From Pseudomonas sp. RIT-562 (GTDB taxonomy: Bacteria; Pseudomonadota; Gammaproteobacteria; Pseudomonadales; Pseudomonadaceae): a stretch of DNA of 64,000 nucleotides. A program made the position numbers and the translations under genes. Location of the stretch: NCBI RefSeq assembly GCF_026241895.1, contig NZ_JAPJIV010000001.1, forward strand, positions 434,001 through 498,000, written 5' to 3'. Under the pieces are notes generated by a model. It was given only the letters and a program-made list of their open reading frames with translations, searched no databases and was not told where the DNA came from. Shown in pieces: positions 19,626 through 29,952 of this stretch (its first letter is position 1; each line of letters begins with the position of its first letter).

Positions 19626-19838
19626 ATGAGCACCGATTTGAACCAACACCTGGCCACTGCCAACCAGTACATCGGCAAACAGTACTGCGAGGAACTACGT
19701 GCAGAGCTGGCCAACAAAACCGGCCTGGCAGTGCGCCCGCGCGGCGACGGCTACATCATGACCAAGGATTACAATCCAGCGCGAATCAACCTGCTGGTAG
19801 AAAACGAAATCATCACCCATGTGACCATGGGCAATTGA
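19626..19838 (+). CDS. I78-family peptidase inhibitor-like protein
   Basis: 70 residues. The C-terminal half, with RPRGDGYIMTKDYNPARIN and a final ITHVTMGN, matches the I78 (Aspergillus elastase inhibitor-like) family. No signal peptide, so it may be cytoplasmic; secreted relatives exist. A strong AAGGAAG site lies 7-8 bases before the ATG. Single gene between two terminators. The target protease is unknown. Confidence 0.75.
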   Translation: MSTDLNQHLATANQYIGKQYCEELRAELANKTGLAVRPRGDGYIMTKDYNPARINLLVENEIITHVTMGN

Positions 19839-19901
19839 TTTGCGGGCGTTATGCGCCGCCCGACCTTGCGGGATAAGGTGGCGAGACGCCTGTAGCGATA
19901 C

Positions 19902-19931
19902 AACGCCCGGTGCCTTGCATCGGGCGTTTTT
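19902..19931 (+). terminator. Rho-independent terminator after the I78 gene
   Basis: Stem AACGCCCG / CGGGCGTT with an 11-base loop and five Ts. Confidence 0.85.
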
Positions 19932-19989
19932 GCATGGTGACCCCACGTTACGGCAGTTGAGCCAATTACCCGCCACCGTCACGGCAACA

Positions 19990-20023
19990 AAAAAGGCCCG
20001 TATCTCGCGATAGGGGCCTTTTT
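19990..20023 (-). terminator. Terminator of rpmB-rpmG
   Basis: Stem AAAAAGGCCC / GGGCCTTTTT around a 14-base loop that pairs partly (CTCGCGA). It has T runs on both strands and lies 21 bases beyond the rpmG stop. Confidence 0.85.
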
Positions 20024-20043
20024 CGTAAGAGAGAGAAAATCAA

Positions 20044-20199
20044 TTACTTGATTTTGCCTTCTTTGTAGATCACGTGCTTGCGAACAACCGGATCAAATTT
20101 CTTGATCTCGATTTTGTCCGGAGTAGTACGCTTGTTCTTGTCGGTAGTGTAGAAGTGACCAGTACCGGCGCTCGAAATCAAACGAATCAATTCACGCAT
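20044..20199 (-). CDS. rpmG: 50S ribosomal protein L33
   Basis: 51 residues, starting [12 protein letters not shown] and ending in YKEGKIK, the standard L33 sequence. It has no cysteines, so it is the zinc-independent (C-) form. It follows rpmB by 11 bases in the usual rpmB-rpmG operon and has a strong terminator downstream. Confidence 0.96.
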   Translation of the reverse strand: MRELIRLISSAGTGHFYTTDKNKRTTPDKIEIKKFDPVVRKHVIYKEGKIK

Positions 20200-20210
20200 G
20201 ATTAGCTCCC

Positions 20211-20444
20211 TTAGATCTTGCCAGCTTTGCGAATTTCGGCCAGCACGACAGTGATGCCACGCTTGTCGATGATACGCATGCCTTTGGCAGATACGCGCAG
20301 ACGCACGAAACGTTTCTCTTCTTCAACCCAGAAGCGGTGATGCTGCAGGTTCGGCAGGAAACGACGACGGGTTTTGTTGTTTGCGTGGGAAATGTTATTC
20401 CCAGTCACCGGACCCTTACCGGTAACTTGACATACTCTCGACAT
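20211..20444 (-). CDS. rpmB: 50S ribosomal protein L28
   Basis: 77 residues, beginning [20 protein letters not shown], the characteristic L28 N-terminus. Binds 23S rRNA in the large subunit. First gene of rpmB-rpmG. Confidence 0.97.
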   Translation of the reverse strand: MSRVCQVTGKGPVTGNNISHANNKTRRRFLPNLQHHRFWVEEEKRFVRLRVSAKGMRIIDKRGITVVLAEIRKAGKI

Positions 20445-20890
20445 GCCTCAGCCCTCTAAAACCACATGCCCAACCCGGCATGGGTTGGCCGCTTAATCTC
20501 TCAGTCATTTGGCGCCAGGCGCCGCGTTTCTTTAGAGGTCTTACCGGCTACACCTACAGTGAAGGAACCGGGCCCCTAGAAAAGAGCGCTGCTTTATACC
20601 AGAAAGACCGCAGAGCAACAACATTCCGTGCGCACAGACTCAATAAAAACCCTGTTTTTTTGGCTTTGAGCGCCTTGGATAAAGGCTGAAGCCCATATTG
20701 ACCGCTCGTCGCAGAGAATCATCCACGAGGCCTGTTCAGGGTTTTGCTCGATTGCCGCACACGGAAATCAGTCGCACATAGTCCCCCGAAAATGAAAATG
20801 GGGATAGTCATTTGCAAAGGAGCCATCTAGGGTAAGCCTTTTCCAGACTGCACTTGCAGATGGGCCTTCGATCTGTAAAGGAATCCGACC
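20445..20890. other. Long intergenic region, rpmB to the peptide-binding protein gene
   Basis: 446 bases between divergent genes. It must hold the rpmB-rpmG promoter at the left and the promoter of the binding-protein gene at the right. A small palindrome GGCGCCAGGCGCC (20511-20523) lies near the rpmB end. No convincing ORF, RNA gene or repeat was seen. Confidence 0.6.
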
Positions 20891-22477
20891 ATGCGCCTCG
20901 CTGCCCTACCGCTGTTGCTCGCCCCACTCCTGCTGAGCCCGCAAGCCATGGCTGCGGCCCTGAGCGTCTGCACCGAGGCCAGCCCTGAAGGGTTCGACGT
21001 GGTGCAATACAATTCGCTGACCACCACTAACGCATCAGCCGACGTGCTGATGAATCGCCTGGTGGACTTCGATACGGCCAGCGGCAAAGTGGTCGCCGGC
21101 CTTGCCGACAGTTGGGAAGTCTCTGCGGACGGCCTGACCTATGTCTTTAAATTGCATCCGCAGGTGAAATTTCACCGCACCGACTATTTCTCTCCAACCC
21201 GCGAGCTGACTGCGGAAGATGTGAAGTTCAGTTTCGATCGCATGCTGGACCCGGCAAACCCTTGGCACAAAGTGGCGCAGAGCGGCTTCCCGCACGCGCA
21301 ATCGATGCAACTGCCGGCGCTGATCAAGAAAATCGATGCACTGGACCCGCTGACCGTGCGCTTCACGCTGGACCACCCGGACTCGACCTTCCTGCCGACC
21401 TTGAGCATGGGCTTTGCCTCGATCTATTCCGCCGAGTATGCGGACAAACTGATGAAAGCCGGCACCCCCGAGAAGCTCAACAGCCAGCCCATCGGCAGCG
21501 GCCCGTTCATCTTCACGCGTTTCCAGAAAGACGCCTCGATTCGCTACAAGGCCAACCCGGACTATTTCCGCGGCAAGCCTGCGGTTGATCCGCTGATATT
21601 CGCCATCACCCCGGACGCCAACGTGCGCCTGCAGAAGTTGCGTCGCAACGAGTGCCAGATTGCCCTGTCGCCCAAGCCTCTGGACGTACAGGCAGCGCTG
21701 AAAGAACCGACACTCAAAGTGGAAAAGACTGACGCGTTCATGACGGCCTTCGTCGCCATCAACAGCCAGCATCCACCGCTGGACAAGCCCGAAGTGCGCC
21801 AGGCAATCAACCTCGCCTTCGACAAGGCCAACTACGTCAAGGCAGTCTTTGAAGACACTGCAGAGCCTGCCTCAGGGCCGTATCCGCCCAACACCTGGAG
21901 CTACGCCAAAAGCTTGCCAGGCTACGCCCACGACATTGCCAAGGCTAAGGCATTGATGGCCAAGGCCGGGCTCAAAGACGGCTTCCAGACCACCATCTGG
22001 ACCCGCCCTTCCGGCAGCCTGCTGAATCCCAACCCCAGTCTCGGCGCACAAATGCTGCAGTCGGACCTGGCTGAAATTGGCATCCAGGCCGAAATTCGCG
22101 TTATCGAATGGGGCGAGGTGATCCGGCGCGCGAAGGCTGGCGAGCACGATCTGCTGTTCATGGGCTGGGCAGGCGACAATGGCGATCCGGACAACTTTCT
22201 GACTCCGCAATTTTCCTGCGCGGCGGTCAAGTCAGGCACCAACTTCGCCCGTTACTGTAATCAGGACCTCGACAAGCTGATCAGCGCTGGCAAGACCACC
22301 TCCGAACAAGGTGTGCGCACCAAGCTTTATGAGCAGGCCCAGGCGCAGATCCAGCAGCAGGCTTTGTGGTTGCCGCTGGCGCACCCGACGGCGTTTGCCT
22401 TGCTGCGCAAGGACGTCGAGGGGTATTCCGTGAGCCCGTTTGGTCGTCAGGATTATTCGAAGGTAAGCGTCAAGTAG
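20891..22477 (+). CDS. Periplasmic peptide-binding protein of an ABC transporter
   Basis: 528 residues with a signal peptide (about 1-22, cleavage after AMA) and a full SBP_bac_5 (DppA/OppA) domain. LTAEDVKFSFDRMLDPANPW and GSGPFIFTRFQKD are family hallmarks. It binds di- or oligopeptides in the periplasm for import. No permease or ATPase gene is adjacent here, so its membrane partner is encoded elsewhere. Followed by a repeat and then the convergent radC. Confidence 0.9.
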   Translation: MRLAALPLLLAPLLLSPQAMAAALSVCTEASPEGFDVVQYNSLTTTNASADVLMNRLVDFDTASGKVVAGLADSWEVSADGLTYVFKLHPQVKFHRTDYFSPTRELTAEDVKFSFDRMLDPANPWHKVAQSGFPHAQSMQLPALIKKIDALDPLTVRFTLDHPDSTFLPTLSMGFASIYSAEYADKLMKAGTPEKLNSQPIGSGPFIFTRFQKDASIRYKANPDYFRGKPAVDPLIFAITPDANVRLQKLRRNECQIALSPKPLDVQAALKEPTLKVEKTDAFMTAFVAINSQHPPLDKPEVRQAINLAFDKANYVKAVFEDTAEPASGPYPPNTWSYAKSLPGYAHDIAKAKALMAKAGLKDGFQTTIWTRPSGSLLNPNPSLGAQMLQSDLAEIGIQAEIRVIEWGEVIRRAKAGEHDLLFMGWAGDNGDPDNFLTPQFSCAAVKSGTNFARYCNQDLDKLISAGKTTSEQGVRTKLYEQAQAQIQQQALWLPLAHPTAFALLRKDVEGYSVSPFGRQDYSKVSVK

Positions 22478-22554
22478 CAAGCGTCAAGCTGCAAGCTTGA
22501 GCAGTCCCCATACCGCTCCAGCTTGCAGCTAGCCGCTTGAGGCTTGCTGCTGCC
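22476..22554. repeat. CAAGCTGCAAGCTTG-type repeat, class E
   Basis: Direct and inverted copies of AAGCGTCAAGCTGCAAGCTT and AGCTTGCAGCTAGCCGCTTG form an imperfect hairpin. A related repeat lies between phoU and pstB (59934-60029). Confidence 0.75.
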
Positions 22555-22559
22555 CTTTT

Positions 22560-23234
22560 TTACATCCACCCATACTCAGCCATCGACAACGGATCCCCAT
22601 CGCCCACGATGAAATGATCGAGTATGCGCACGTCAATCAGTTGCAGAGCCTCCTGCAGCCGCTTGGTCAGCAAGCGGTCCGCCTGGCTGGGGGTGGCATT
22701 GCCCGAGGGATGGTTGTGACACAGAATCAGCGCAGCGGCGTTGTGCGCCAGCGCGCGCTTGACTACCTCCCGGGGATGGACGCTGGTGCTGTCGATAGAG
22801 CCGCGAAACAAGGCTTCGAAGGTCAGCACTTGGTGCCGCGAATCGAGGAAAAGGCAGCCGAATACCTCCTGTTGCTCGTGGCGCAGCATTGATTTCAGAT
22901 AATCGCGAACCGCCTGGGGGTTTTCCAGCGCCGACCGCACGCGCAGGCGCTCAGCCAGATGACGACGGTTCATTTCCTGCACAGCCTGCAACTGCGCAAA
23001 TTTTGCCGGCCCCAGCCCCAGTTCCCCACTGAAAGTCGGCTGATCGGCCTCGAGCAACGCCCGCAGGCTGCCGAATTTGCTCAACAGGTGGCGCGCCAGG
23101 TCTACCGCGCTTTTTCCGGCTGCACCGGTTCGTAGAAAGATCGCCAGCAGCTCTGCATCCGAAAGGCTCGCCGAGCCCAGTTCAAGCAGCTTTTCCCGTG
23201 GTCGCTCGGCCACTGGCCAATCGCGAATACTCAT
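22560..23234 (-). CDS. radC: RadC-family JAB1/MPN protein
   Basis: 224 residues. An N-terminal helix-hairpin-helix-like region (about 15-80) is followed by a JAMM metalloprotease-like domain. The metal ligands are H173, H175 and D186 in [16 protein letters not shown]. Named for DNA repair, but the role of chromosomal RadC is disputed. It is divergent from coaBC, as is usual in Pseudomonas. Confidence 0.93.
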   Translation of the reverse strand: MSIRDWPVAERPREKLLELGSASLSDAELLAIFLRTGAAGKSAVDLARHLLSKFGSLRALLEADQPTFSGELGLGPAKFAQLQAVQEMNRRHLAERLRVRSALENPQAVRDYLKSMLRHEQQEVFGCLFLDSRHQVLTFEALFRGSIDSTSVHPREVVKRALAHNAAALILCHNHPSGNATPSQADRLLTKRLQEALQLIDVRILDHFIVGDGDPLSMAEYGWM

Positions 23235-23369
23235 AGCACCTCCCTGTCTGTGGGCGCCGCTGTTCCATAGCGGTCGCTGTGATATCTTAGCCCATCTTTT
23301 TTGCAGGCGAATTCATCCCTGGGGAGGGGGTTTCGCCATGCAGTCACCAACGAATTGAAAGGCTGACCT

Positions 23370-24578
23370 ATGCAGCGGCTGTATCGGAAACGCATTGTTC
23401 TGGGCGTCGGCGGCGGCATCGCTGCCTACAAGAGCGCCGAGCTGGTTCGCCGACTGATCGACCAGGGCGCCGAAGTGCGCGTGGTCATGACCCGTGGTGG
23501 CAGTGAGTTCATCACACCGCTGACCATGCAGGCCTTGTCCGGTCATCCGGTGCACCTGGACCTGCTGGACCCTGCAGCCGAAGCGGCTATGGGCCATATC
23601 GAGCTGGCCAAATGGGCCGACCTGGTGCTGATCGCCCCCGCCACAGCGGATCTGATCGCGCGCCTGGCCCAGGGCATCGCCGATGACCTGCTGACCACGC
23701 TGGTGCTGGCCACCGACGCCGTGGTGGCCGTTGCCCCGGCCATGAACCAGGCCATGTGGCGCGACCCAGCGACCCAAAGCAACCTGCAGCTCCTCGAAAG
23801 CCGCGACCTGAAAGTCTTCGGTCCGGCCTCCGGCAGCCAGGCTTGCGGCGACGTCGGCATGGGGCGGATGCTCGAAGCCAACGACTTGGTACTGTGCGCG
23901 GCAGACTGCTTCCAGCGTCAGGCATTGACCGGCAAGCACGTGCTGATCACCGCTGGCCCGACCCAGGAAAATATCGATCCGGTGCGCTACATCACCAACC
24001 ACAGCTCGGGCAAAATGGGCTTCGCTCTGGCTGAAGCCGCCGTCGAAGCAGGTGCCCGAGTGACCCTGATCACCGGCCCGGTGCACCTGCCTACCCCCGA
24101 TCGCGTCACCCGGATCGACGTAGTCAGCGCCCGCGACATGCTGGCCGCCTGTGAAGCGGCGATCCCCTGCGACCTGTTCATCGCTTCTGCAGCAGTTGCC
24201 GACTACCGGCCCGAGGTAGTCGCACCACAAAAACTCAAGAAAGATCCTACGAGCGGCGACGGCTTGTTGCTACAGATGGTCCGCAATCCAGACATTCTGG
24301 CCTCCATCGCCACCCGTCCCGATCGGCCTTTCAGTGTCGGTTTCGCCGCCGAGACCGAACACCTGCTCGATTATGCTGCGCGCAAGCTGAAGGACAAGAA
24401 CCTCGATTTGATCGTCGCCAACGACGTTGCCAACCCGAGCATCGGCTTCAACAGCGAGGAAAACGCCTGCAGCGTGATCGATCGCGAGCTCCACGCCACA
24501 CTTTTCGCCCAGACCAGCAAGAGCAAGATTGCTCGCCAGCTGATCACTTTTATCGCCGAACGTCTGAACCAGGTTTAA
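23370..24578 (+). CDS. coaBC: Bifunctional phosphopantothenoylcysteine decarboxylase / phosphopantothenate-cysteine ligase
   Basis: 402 residues carrying two steps of CoA synthesis. The N-terminal FMN-binding CoaC part has [11 protein letters not shown], the catalytic H76 in [17 protein letters not shown], and C159 in [10 protein letters not shown]. The C-terminal CoaB part begins near 187 with [20 protein letters not shown], whose N210 is the conserved asparagine. Cytoplasmic. Only 5 bases separate it from dut. Confidence 0.97.
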   Translation: MQRLYRKRIVLGVGGGIAAYKSAELVRRLIDQGAEVRVVMTRGGSEFITPLTMQALSGHPVHLDLLDPAAEAAMGHIELAKWADLVLIAPATADLIARLAQGIADDLLTTLVLATDAVVAVAPAMNQAMWRDPATQSNLQLLESRDLKVFGPASGSQACGDVGMGRMLEANDLVLCAADCFQRQALTGKHVLITAGPTQENIDPVRYITNHSSGKMGFALAEAAVEAGARVTLITGPVHLPTPDRVTRIDVVSARDMLAACEAAIPCDLFIASAAVADYRPEVVAPQKLKKDPTSGDGLLLQMVRNPDILASIATRPDRPFSVGFAAETEHLLDYAARKLKDKNLDLIVANDVANPSIGFNSEENACSVIDRELHATLFAQTSKSKIARQLITFIAERLNQV

Positions 24579-24583
24579 TTTAC

Positions 24584-25039
24584 ATGCACGCTTTGCAAGC
24601 CAAGATCCTCGACCCCCGCATCGGTACCGAATTCCCGCTGCCGCAGTACGCCACGCCAGGCTCCGCCGGCCTCGACCTGCGCGCCATGCTGGAACAGGAC
24701 ACCGTGATCAAGCCAGGCGAAACCCTGCTGATCCCTACCGGCCTGTCGATCTACATCGGCGATGCGGGCCTCGCGGCGCTGATCTTGCCGCGCTCCGGCC
24801 TGGGCCATAAGCACGGCATCGTGCTCGGCAACCTGGTGGGCTTGATCGACTCCGATTACCAGGGCCCACTGATGGTTTCCTGCTGGAACCGCGGCCAGAC
24901 CGATTTCAACATGGTGGTAGGCGAACGCCTGGCCCAGTTGGTACTAGTTCCGGTGGTCCAGGCGCACTTCGAAATGGTCGAAGAATTCGTGGAAACCGAA
25001 CGCGGCGCTGGCGGATTCGGGCATACCGGTACCCGTTGA
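24584..25039 (+). CDS. dut: dUTP diphosphatase
   Basis: 151 residues, trimeric dUTPase. All five motifs are visible: [39 protein letters not shown] and [10 protein letters not shown]. It hydrolyses dUTP to dUMP and pyrophosphate, keeping uracil out of DNA and supplying thymidylate synthesis. Co-transcribed with coaBC. Confidence 0.97.
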   Translation: MHALQAKILDPRIGTEFPLPQYATPGSAGLDLRAMLEQDTVIKPGETLLIPTGLSIYIGDAGLAALILPRSGLGHKHGIVLGNLVGLIDSDYQGPLMVSCWNRGQTDFNMVVGERLAQLVLVPVVQAHFEMVEEFVETERGAGGFGHTGTR

Positions 25040-25059
25040 TCGAAATACGTCACACCCCC

Positions 25060-25136
25060 GCAGGAGCTGCCGAAGGCTGCGATCTCTTGATCTCAACCAC
25101 CAAAATCAGAAGATCGCAGCCTGCGGCAGCTCCTAC
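25060..25136. repeat. REP doublet, class C
   Basis: Inverted copies of GCAGGAGCTGCCGAAGGCTG and GCCTGCGGCAGCTCC with a short spacer. Lies between dut and algC. The remaining 25137-25344 has no clear ORF on the plus strand and should hold the algC promoter. Confidence 0.88.
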
Positions 25137-25344
25137 GGTACGGCGGTCTGACGCCAATATCGGCGCAAATGATCGCTCAGAAAAACCAAGGCAATGGACG
25201 GCCAAAAGCTCACTGAAACCGCTGGCATGGCCTTTTCGCACCACGAACTCTCTGTGGAAAACGCCGTCATACCCTTCAGTTTGAACCGGCCGACGAGTTT
25301 TTCGCGGCCAGTCCAGCCACTTTCGAGATGGAGCATTCCTACAG

Positions 25345-26742
25345 ATGAGCACCCCAGCCCAAGTCGCACCGACATTCCCCGACAGCATTTTCCGCGCCTA
25401 CGACATTCGCGGCACTGTCCCGGAATTCCTCAACGCTGAGACCGCTTATTGGCTCGGTCGCGCCATCGGTGCGCAAAGCCTGGCGCAAAACGAGCCCAAC
25501 GTTTCGGTCGGCCGCGACGGGCGCCTGTCCGGCCCGGAGCTGGTCGAACAATTGATCAAGGGTTTGGCCGACAGCGGCTGCCACGTCAGCGACGTAGGTC
25601 TGGTTCCAACTCCAGCGCTGTATTACGCCGCCAACGTATTGGCCGGCAAATCCGGGGTCATGCTCACCGGTAGCCACAACCCGTCGAACTACAACGGCTT
25701 CAAGATCGTCATCGCCGGAGACACCCTGGCTAACGAACAGATCCAGGCCCTGCATGACCGCCTCAAGACCAACAACCTGAGCAGCGGCAAAGGCAGCATC
25801 ACCCAGGTCGAGATCCTCGACCGCTACAACACCGAAATCGTCCAGGACATCAAGCTGGCGCGTCGCCTGAAAGTTGTCGTCGACTGCGGTAACGGCGCCG
25901 CTGGCGTGATTGCCCCGCAACTGATCGAAGCACTGAACTGCGAAGTCATCCCGCTGTTCTGCGAAGTAGACGGCAATTTCCCCAACCATCACCCGGATCC
26001 GGGCAAGCCTGAAAACCTTGTCGACCTGATCGCCAAGGTCAAGGAAACCAACGCTGACCTGGGCCTGGCTTTCGACGGCGACGGTGACCGCGTTGGCGTT
26101 GTGACCAACACCGGCAGCATCGTCTATCCAGACCGTCTGCTGATGCTGTTTGCCCGTGACGTGCTGGAGCGCAACCCGGACGCCGAGATCATTTTCGACG
26201 TCAAATGCACCCGCCGCCTGACTCCGCTGATCAAGGAATACGGCGGTCGACCGCTAATGTGGAAGACTGGTCATTCGTTGATCAAAAAGAAAATGAAACA
26301 AACCGGCGCGCTGTTGGCCGGCGAAATGAGCGGGCACATCTTCTTCAAGGAGCGCTGGTTCGGTTTTGACGACGGCATTTACAGCGCCGCGCGCTTGCTG
26401 GAGATCCTCAGCAAGGAAAAATCCACCGCGGAAGAGCTGTTTGCGACCTTCCCGAACGATATTTCTACTCCAGAAATCAATATCCATGTGACCGAAGAGA
26501 GCAAATTCAGCATCATTGATGCATTGCACGACGCGCAGTGGGGCGAAGGCGCCGACCTGACCACCATCGACGGCGTGCGAGTCGACTACGCCAAAGGCTG
26601 GGGCCTGGTGCGCGCATCCAACACCACGCCGGTGCTGGTGCTGCGTTTCGAGGCCGATGACGAGGCTGAACTGCAGCGCATCAAGGACGTATTCAAAGTC
26701 CAGCTGAAGCGTGTTGCGCCTGATCTCCAACTACCGTTTTGA
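25345..26742 (+). CDS. algC: Phosphomannomutase/phosphoglucomutase
   Basis: 465 residues, alpha-D-phosphohexomutase. The active-site phosphoserine is S110 in LTGSHNPSNYNGFK. The Mg loop DGDGDR is about 244-249, and the sugar-binding loop GEMSGH follows. It interconverts hexose 6- and 1-phosphates and supplies precursors for alginate, LPS core and rhamnolipids. The algC-argB order is the Pseudomonas norm. The upstream spacer of about 200 bases suggests an independent promoter. Confidence 0.96.
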   Translation: MSTPAQVAPTFPDSIFRAYDIRGTVPEFLNAETAYWLGRAIGAQSLAQNEPNVSVGRDGRLSGPELVEQLIKGLADSGCHVSDVGLVPTPALYYAANVLAGKSGVMLTGSHNPSNYNGFKIVIAGDTLANEQIQALHDRLKTNNLSSGKGSITQVEILDRYNTEIVQDIKLARRLKVVVDCGNGAAGVIAPQLIEALNCEVIPLFCEVDGNFPNHHPDPGKPENLVDLIAKVKETNADLGLAFDGDGDRVGVVTNTGSIVYPDRLLMLFARDVLERNPDAEIIFDVKCTRRLTPLIKEYGGRPLMWKTGHSLIKKKMKQTGALLAGEMSGHIFFKERWFGFDDGIYSAARLLEILSKEKSTAEELFATFPNDISTPEINIHVTEESKFSIIDALHDAQWGEGADLTTIDGVRVDYAKGWGLVRASNTTPVLVLRFEADDEAELQRIKDVFKVQLKRVAPDLQLPF

Positions 26743-26781
26743 TTTATTGAAGCGCCATTTATCGAAGTGCCGGAGCCCTGA

Positions 26782-27687
<906 letters not shown>

Positions 27688-27701
27688 GCGATAGCGCACA
27701 C

Positions 27702-27742
27702 AAAAAGACCCCGCTCAGCCAGGCTGAGCGGGGTCTTTTTTT
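27702..27742 (+). terminator. Rho-independent terminator after argB
   Basis: An 18-base near-perfect stem (AAAGACCCCGCTCAGCC paired with GGCTGAGCGGGGTCTTT) ending in seven Ts. It also has an A run on the other side, so may act in both directions. Confidence 0.95.
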
Positions 27743-27778
27743 GGCCAATCCCCTGTGATGGGGGTATGCACAATCCCC

Positions 27779-27862
27779 GTAGGAGCTGCCGAAGGCTGCG
27801 ATCTTTTGACTTTGACCTTTGAAAACAAGATCAAAAGATCGCAGCCTGCGGCAGCTCCTACA
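27779..27862. repeat. REP doublet, class C
   Basis: GTAGGAGCTGCCGAAGGCTG and its inverse around a spacer with GATCTTTTGACTTTGACC; it lies just past the argB terminator and before the end of pyrE. Confidence 0.9.
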
Positions 27863-27872
27863 GGGGATCGTG

Positions 27873-28517
27873 TTACACGCCGAACTGGGCGCGGTAGGCT
27901 TCTACGGCCGGCAAATGCTGCTTGAGCTGCGGGTCATCCGCCAAAAATTCCAGCACCTGGTTCAGCGAAACAATGCTGATCACCGGAATACCGAAGTCAC
28001 GCTCCACTTCCTGGATCGCCGACAACTCGCCATTGCCACGCTCCTGACGGTTGAGCGCAATCAATACACCAGCCGCCTTGGCGCCGTCCTGGGAAGCGAT
28101 GATCTGCATCACTTCGCGAATCGCGGTGCCTGCGGTGATCACGTCGTCGATGATCAGCACTTCGCCGGTCAATGGCGCGCCGACCAGGCTACCGCCTTCG
28201 CCGTGGGCCTTGGCTTCCTTGCGGTTGAAGCACCAAGGCAGGTCACGGTCATGGTGCTCGGCCAGGGCCACGGCGGTGGTGGCCGCCAAAGGGATGCCCT
28301 TGTAGGCCGGGCCGAACAGCACGTCGAACGAAATACCGCTCTCGATGATCGCCGCTGCGTAGAAACGGCCCAGCTGCGCAAGGGCCGAACCCGAGTTGAA
28401 CAGCCCGGCATTAAAGAAGTAAGGACTGGTGCGTCCGGACTTCAGGGTGAACTCGCCGAAGCGCAAAACGCCGCGATCGATGGCAAAACGAATGAAATCG
28501 CGCTGATACGCTTGCAT
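27873..28517 (-). CDS. pyrE: Orotate phosphoribosyltransferase
   Basis: 214 residues from the ATG at 28517, the standard PyrE length; an upstream in-frame start would add 7 unsupported residues. The PRPP loop is [13 protein letters not shown] and the N-terminus [19 protein letters not shown] is diagnostic. Converts orotate to OMP in pyrimidine synthesis. Divergent from crc, with a short shared promoter region. Confidence 0.96.
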   Translation of the reverse strand: MQAYQRDFIRFAIDRGVLRFGEFTLKSGRTSPYFFNAGLFNSGSALAQLGRFYAAAIIESGISFDVLFGPAYKGIPLAATTAVALAEHHDRDLPWCFNRKEAKAHGEGGSLVGAPLTGEVLIIDDVITAGTAIREVMQIIASQDGAKAAGVLIALNRQERGNGELSAIQEVERDFGIPVISIVSLNQVLEFLADDPQLKQHLPAVEAYRAQFGV

Positions 28518-28563
28518 GAAAAAAACCCCAAATACCACGGATTTAGCTAATTAGGTTGACGCC

Positions 28564-28576
28564 GTGTATCATACAC
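28564..28576. promoter_or_regulatory. Perfect palindrome in the pyrE-crc intergenic region
   Basis: GTGTAT-C-ATACAC lies midway in the 82-base spacer between the two divergent starts, downstream of a TTGACG that could serve as a -35 element for crc. Symmetric and well placed for a dimeric regulator, but no binding protein is known to me. Confidence 0.4.
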
Positions 28577-28599
28577 GCACGCGATTTTTGGGGCCATTT

Positions 28600-29379
28600 A
28601 TGCGGATCATCAGTGTGAACGTCAATGGTATTCAGGCTGCAGTGGAGCGAGGGTTGCTCAGTTGGCTGCAAGCACAGAATGCCGACGTCATCTGCCTGCA
28701 GGACACCCGCGCCTCCGCCTTTGAACTGGACGATCCAGCCTTCCAACTGGATGGCTACTTCCTTTATGCCTGCGAAGCCGAAGTTCCCGCCCAGGGTGGC
28801 GTGGCTTTGTATTCGCGGTTGCAGCCGAAGGCAGTCATCAGCGGTCTCGGCTTCGAGACGGCCGACCGCTACGGGCGCTACCTGCAAGCCGATTTCGACA
28901 AGGTCAGCATCGCGACCTTGCTGCTCCCTTCGGGGCAGAACGGCGATGAAGACTTGAACCAGAAGTTCAAGCTAATGGACGATTTCGCCCGTTATCTGGA
29001 TAAACAGCGGCGCAAACGTCGCGAGTACATTTACTGTGGCTCGCTGTACGTGGCGCAACAGAAGCTGGATATCAAGAACTGGCGCGACAGCCAGCAATCC
29101 CCGGGCTTCCTGGCGCCTGAGCGTGCCTGGATGGACGAGATTGTCGGCAACATGGGTTACGTCGACGCCCTGCGCGAAGTCAGCCGCGAAGGCGACCAGT
29201 ACAGCTGGTGGCCGGACAACGAACAGGCAGAGATGCTCAATTTGGGCTGGCGTTTCGACTACCAGCTGCTGACTCCAGGGCTGCGCCGCTTTGTACGCAG
29301 CGCACGCCTGCCGCGTCAGCCGCGGTTCTCGCAGCATGCTCCGCTGATCGTCGACTACGACTGGACGCTGACCATCTAG
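28600..29379 (+). CDS. crc: Catabolite repression control protein Crc
   Basis: 259 residues, the exact Crc length, with the fold of exonuclease III but altered active-site residues. LQDT is where ExoIII has LQET, GSLYVAQ (148 is Ser) is where it has an essential Asp-Asn pair, and SQHAP replaces the final Asp-His. Crc is therefore not a nuclease. It works with Hfq on A-rich mRNA sites to block translation of catabolic genes and is itself released by CrcZ-type RNAs, which are not in this window. The start at 28600 matches the family N-terminus MRIISVNVNG. Confidence 0.96.
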   Translation: MRIISVNVNGIQAAVERGLLSWLQAQNADVICLQDTRASAFELDDPAFQLDGYFLYACEAEVPAQGGVALYSRLQPKAVISGLGFETADRYGRYLQADFDKVSIATLLLPSGQNGDEDLNQKFKLMDDFARYLDKQRRKRREYIYCGSLYVAQQKLDIKNWRDSQQSPGFLAPERAWMDEIVGNMGYVDALREVSREGDQYSWWPDNEQAEMLNLGWRFDYQLLTPGLRRFVRSARLPRQPRFSQHAPLIVDYDWTLTI

Positions 29380-29395
29380 CCGTCGTTTCGCAGAA

Positions 29396-29429
29396 ACAAA
29401 AAAGCCGACAGCTATGTCGGCTTTTTTGT
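29396..29429 (+). terminator. Rho-independent terminator after crc
   Basis: Perfect stem ACAAAAAAGCCGACA / TGTCGGCTTTTTTGT with a GCTA loop, 16 bases past the stop. Confidence 0.95.
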
Positions 29430-29445
29430 GCGCGCTGACTAACCA

Positions 29446-29538
29446 CTGTGGGATCGGGCTTGCTCGCGAAGGCGGTTTATCATTCAACATTGAAGTTGTC
29501 TGACCCACCGCTTTCGCGAGCAAGCCCGCTCCCACAGG
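29446..29538. repeat. REP doublet, class B
   Basis: CTGTGGGATCGGGCTTGCTC and the inverse GCGAGCAAGCCCGCTCCCAC; the spacer contains CATTCAACATTGAAGTTG. Between crc and the DUF4870 gene, which converge. Confidence 0.9.
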
Positions 29539-29555
29539 GGGATTTGTGTCGTTAC

Positions 29556-29924
29556 TTACTTGATCAACCGCCACGTAAACGGGTACCGGTAAGGCACCCC
29601 TTCATTGGCTTTCACACCAGCAATGATCGTCAGTACCAGCGCACCAATTGCCACCAGTCCCAGCAGGAAGAACCCGACAATCACCACCATCAACAGGAAG
29701 CAGATAGCCGAGGCAATGGCGACGGTGATCTGGAAGTTCAGCGCCTCCTTGCCCTGCGCATCGACGAACGGATCCATTTCACGCTTCATCTGCCAAAGAA
29801 TCAGCGGGCCGATCAGGGTGCCAAATGGAATCCATATCCCCAGCAGCGCGGACAGGTGACAAAACATCGCCCACTGCCGAACTTCCTTGCTCGGGATGGG
29901 AAGCAGCTGTTGTTCGTCACTCAT
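29556..29924 (-). CDS. DUF4870 small membrane protein
   Basis: 122 residues with about three hydrophobic helices. The motif WAMFCHLSALLG near the N-terminus and KREMDPFVDAQGKEALNFQI in the loop define DUF4870. Inner-membrane protein of unknown function. It lies 28 bases downstream of rph on the same strand, so is probably co-transcribed. Confidence 0.85.
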   Translation of the reverse strand: MSDEQQLLPIPSKEVRQWAMFCHLSALLGIWIPFGTLIGPLILWQMKREMDPFVDAQGKEALNFQITVAIASAICFLLMVVIVGFFLLGLVAIGALVLTIIAGVKANEGVPYRYPFTWRLIK

Positions 29925-29952
29925 GGCGCCCTCCTTGCTGGAACTGGTCCGA

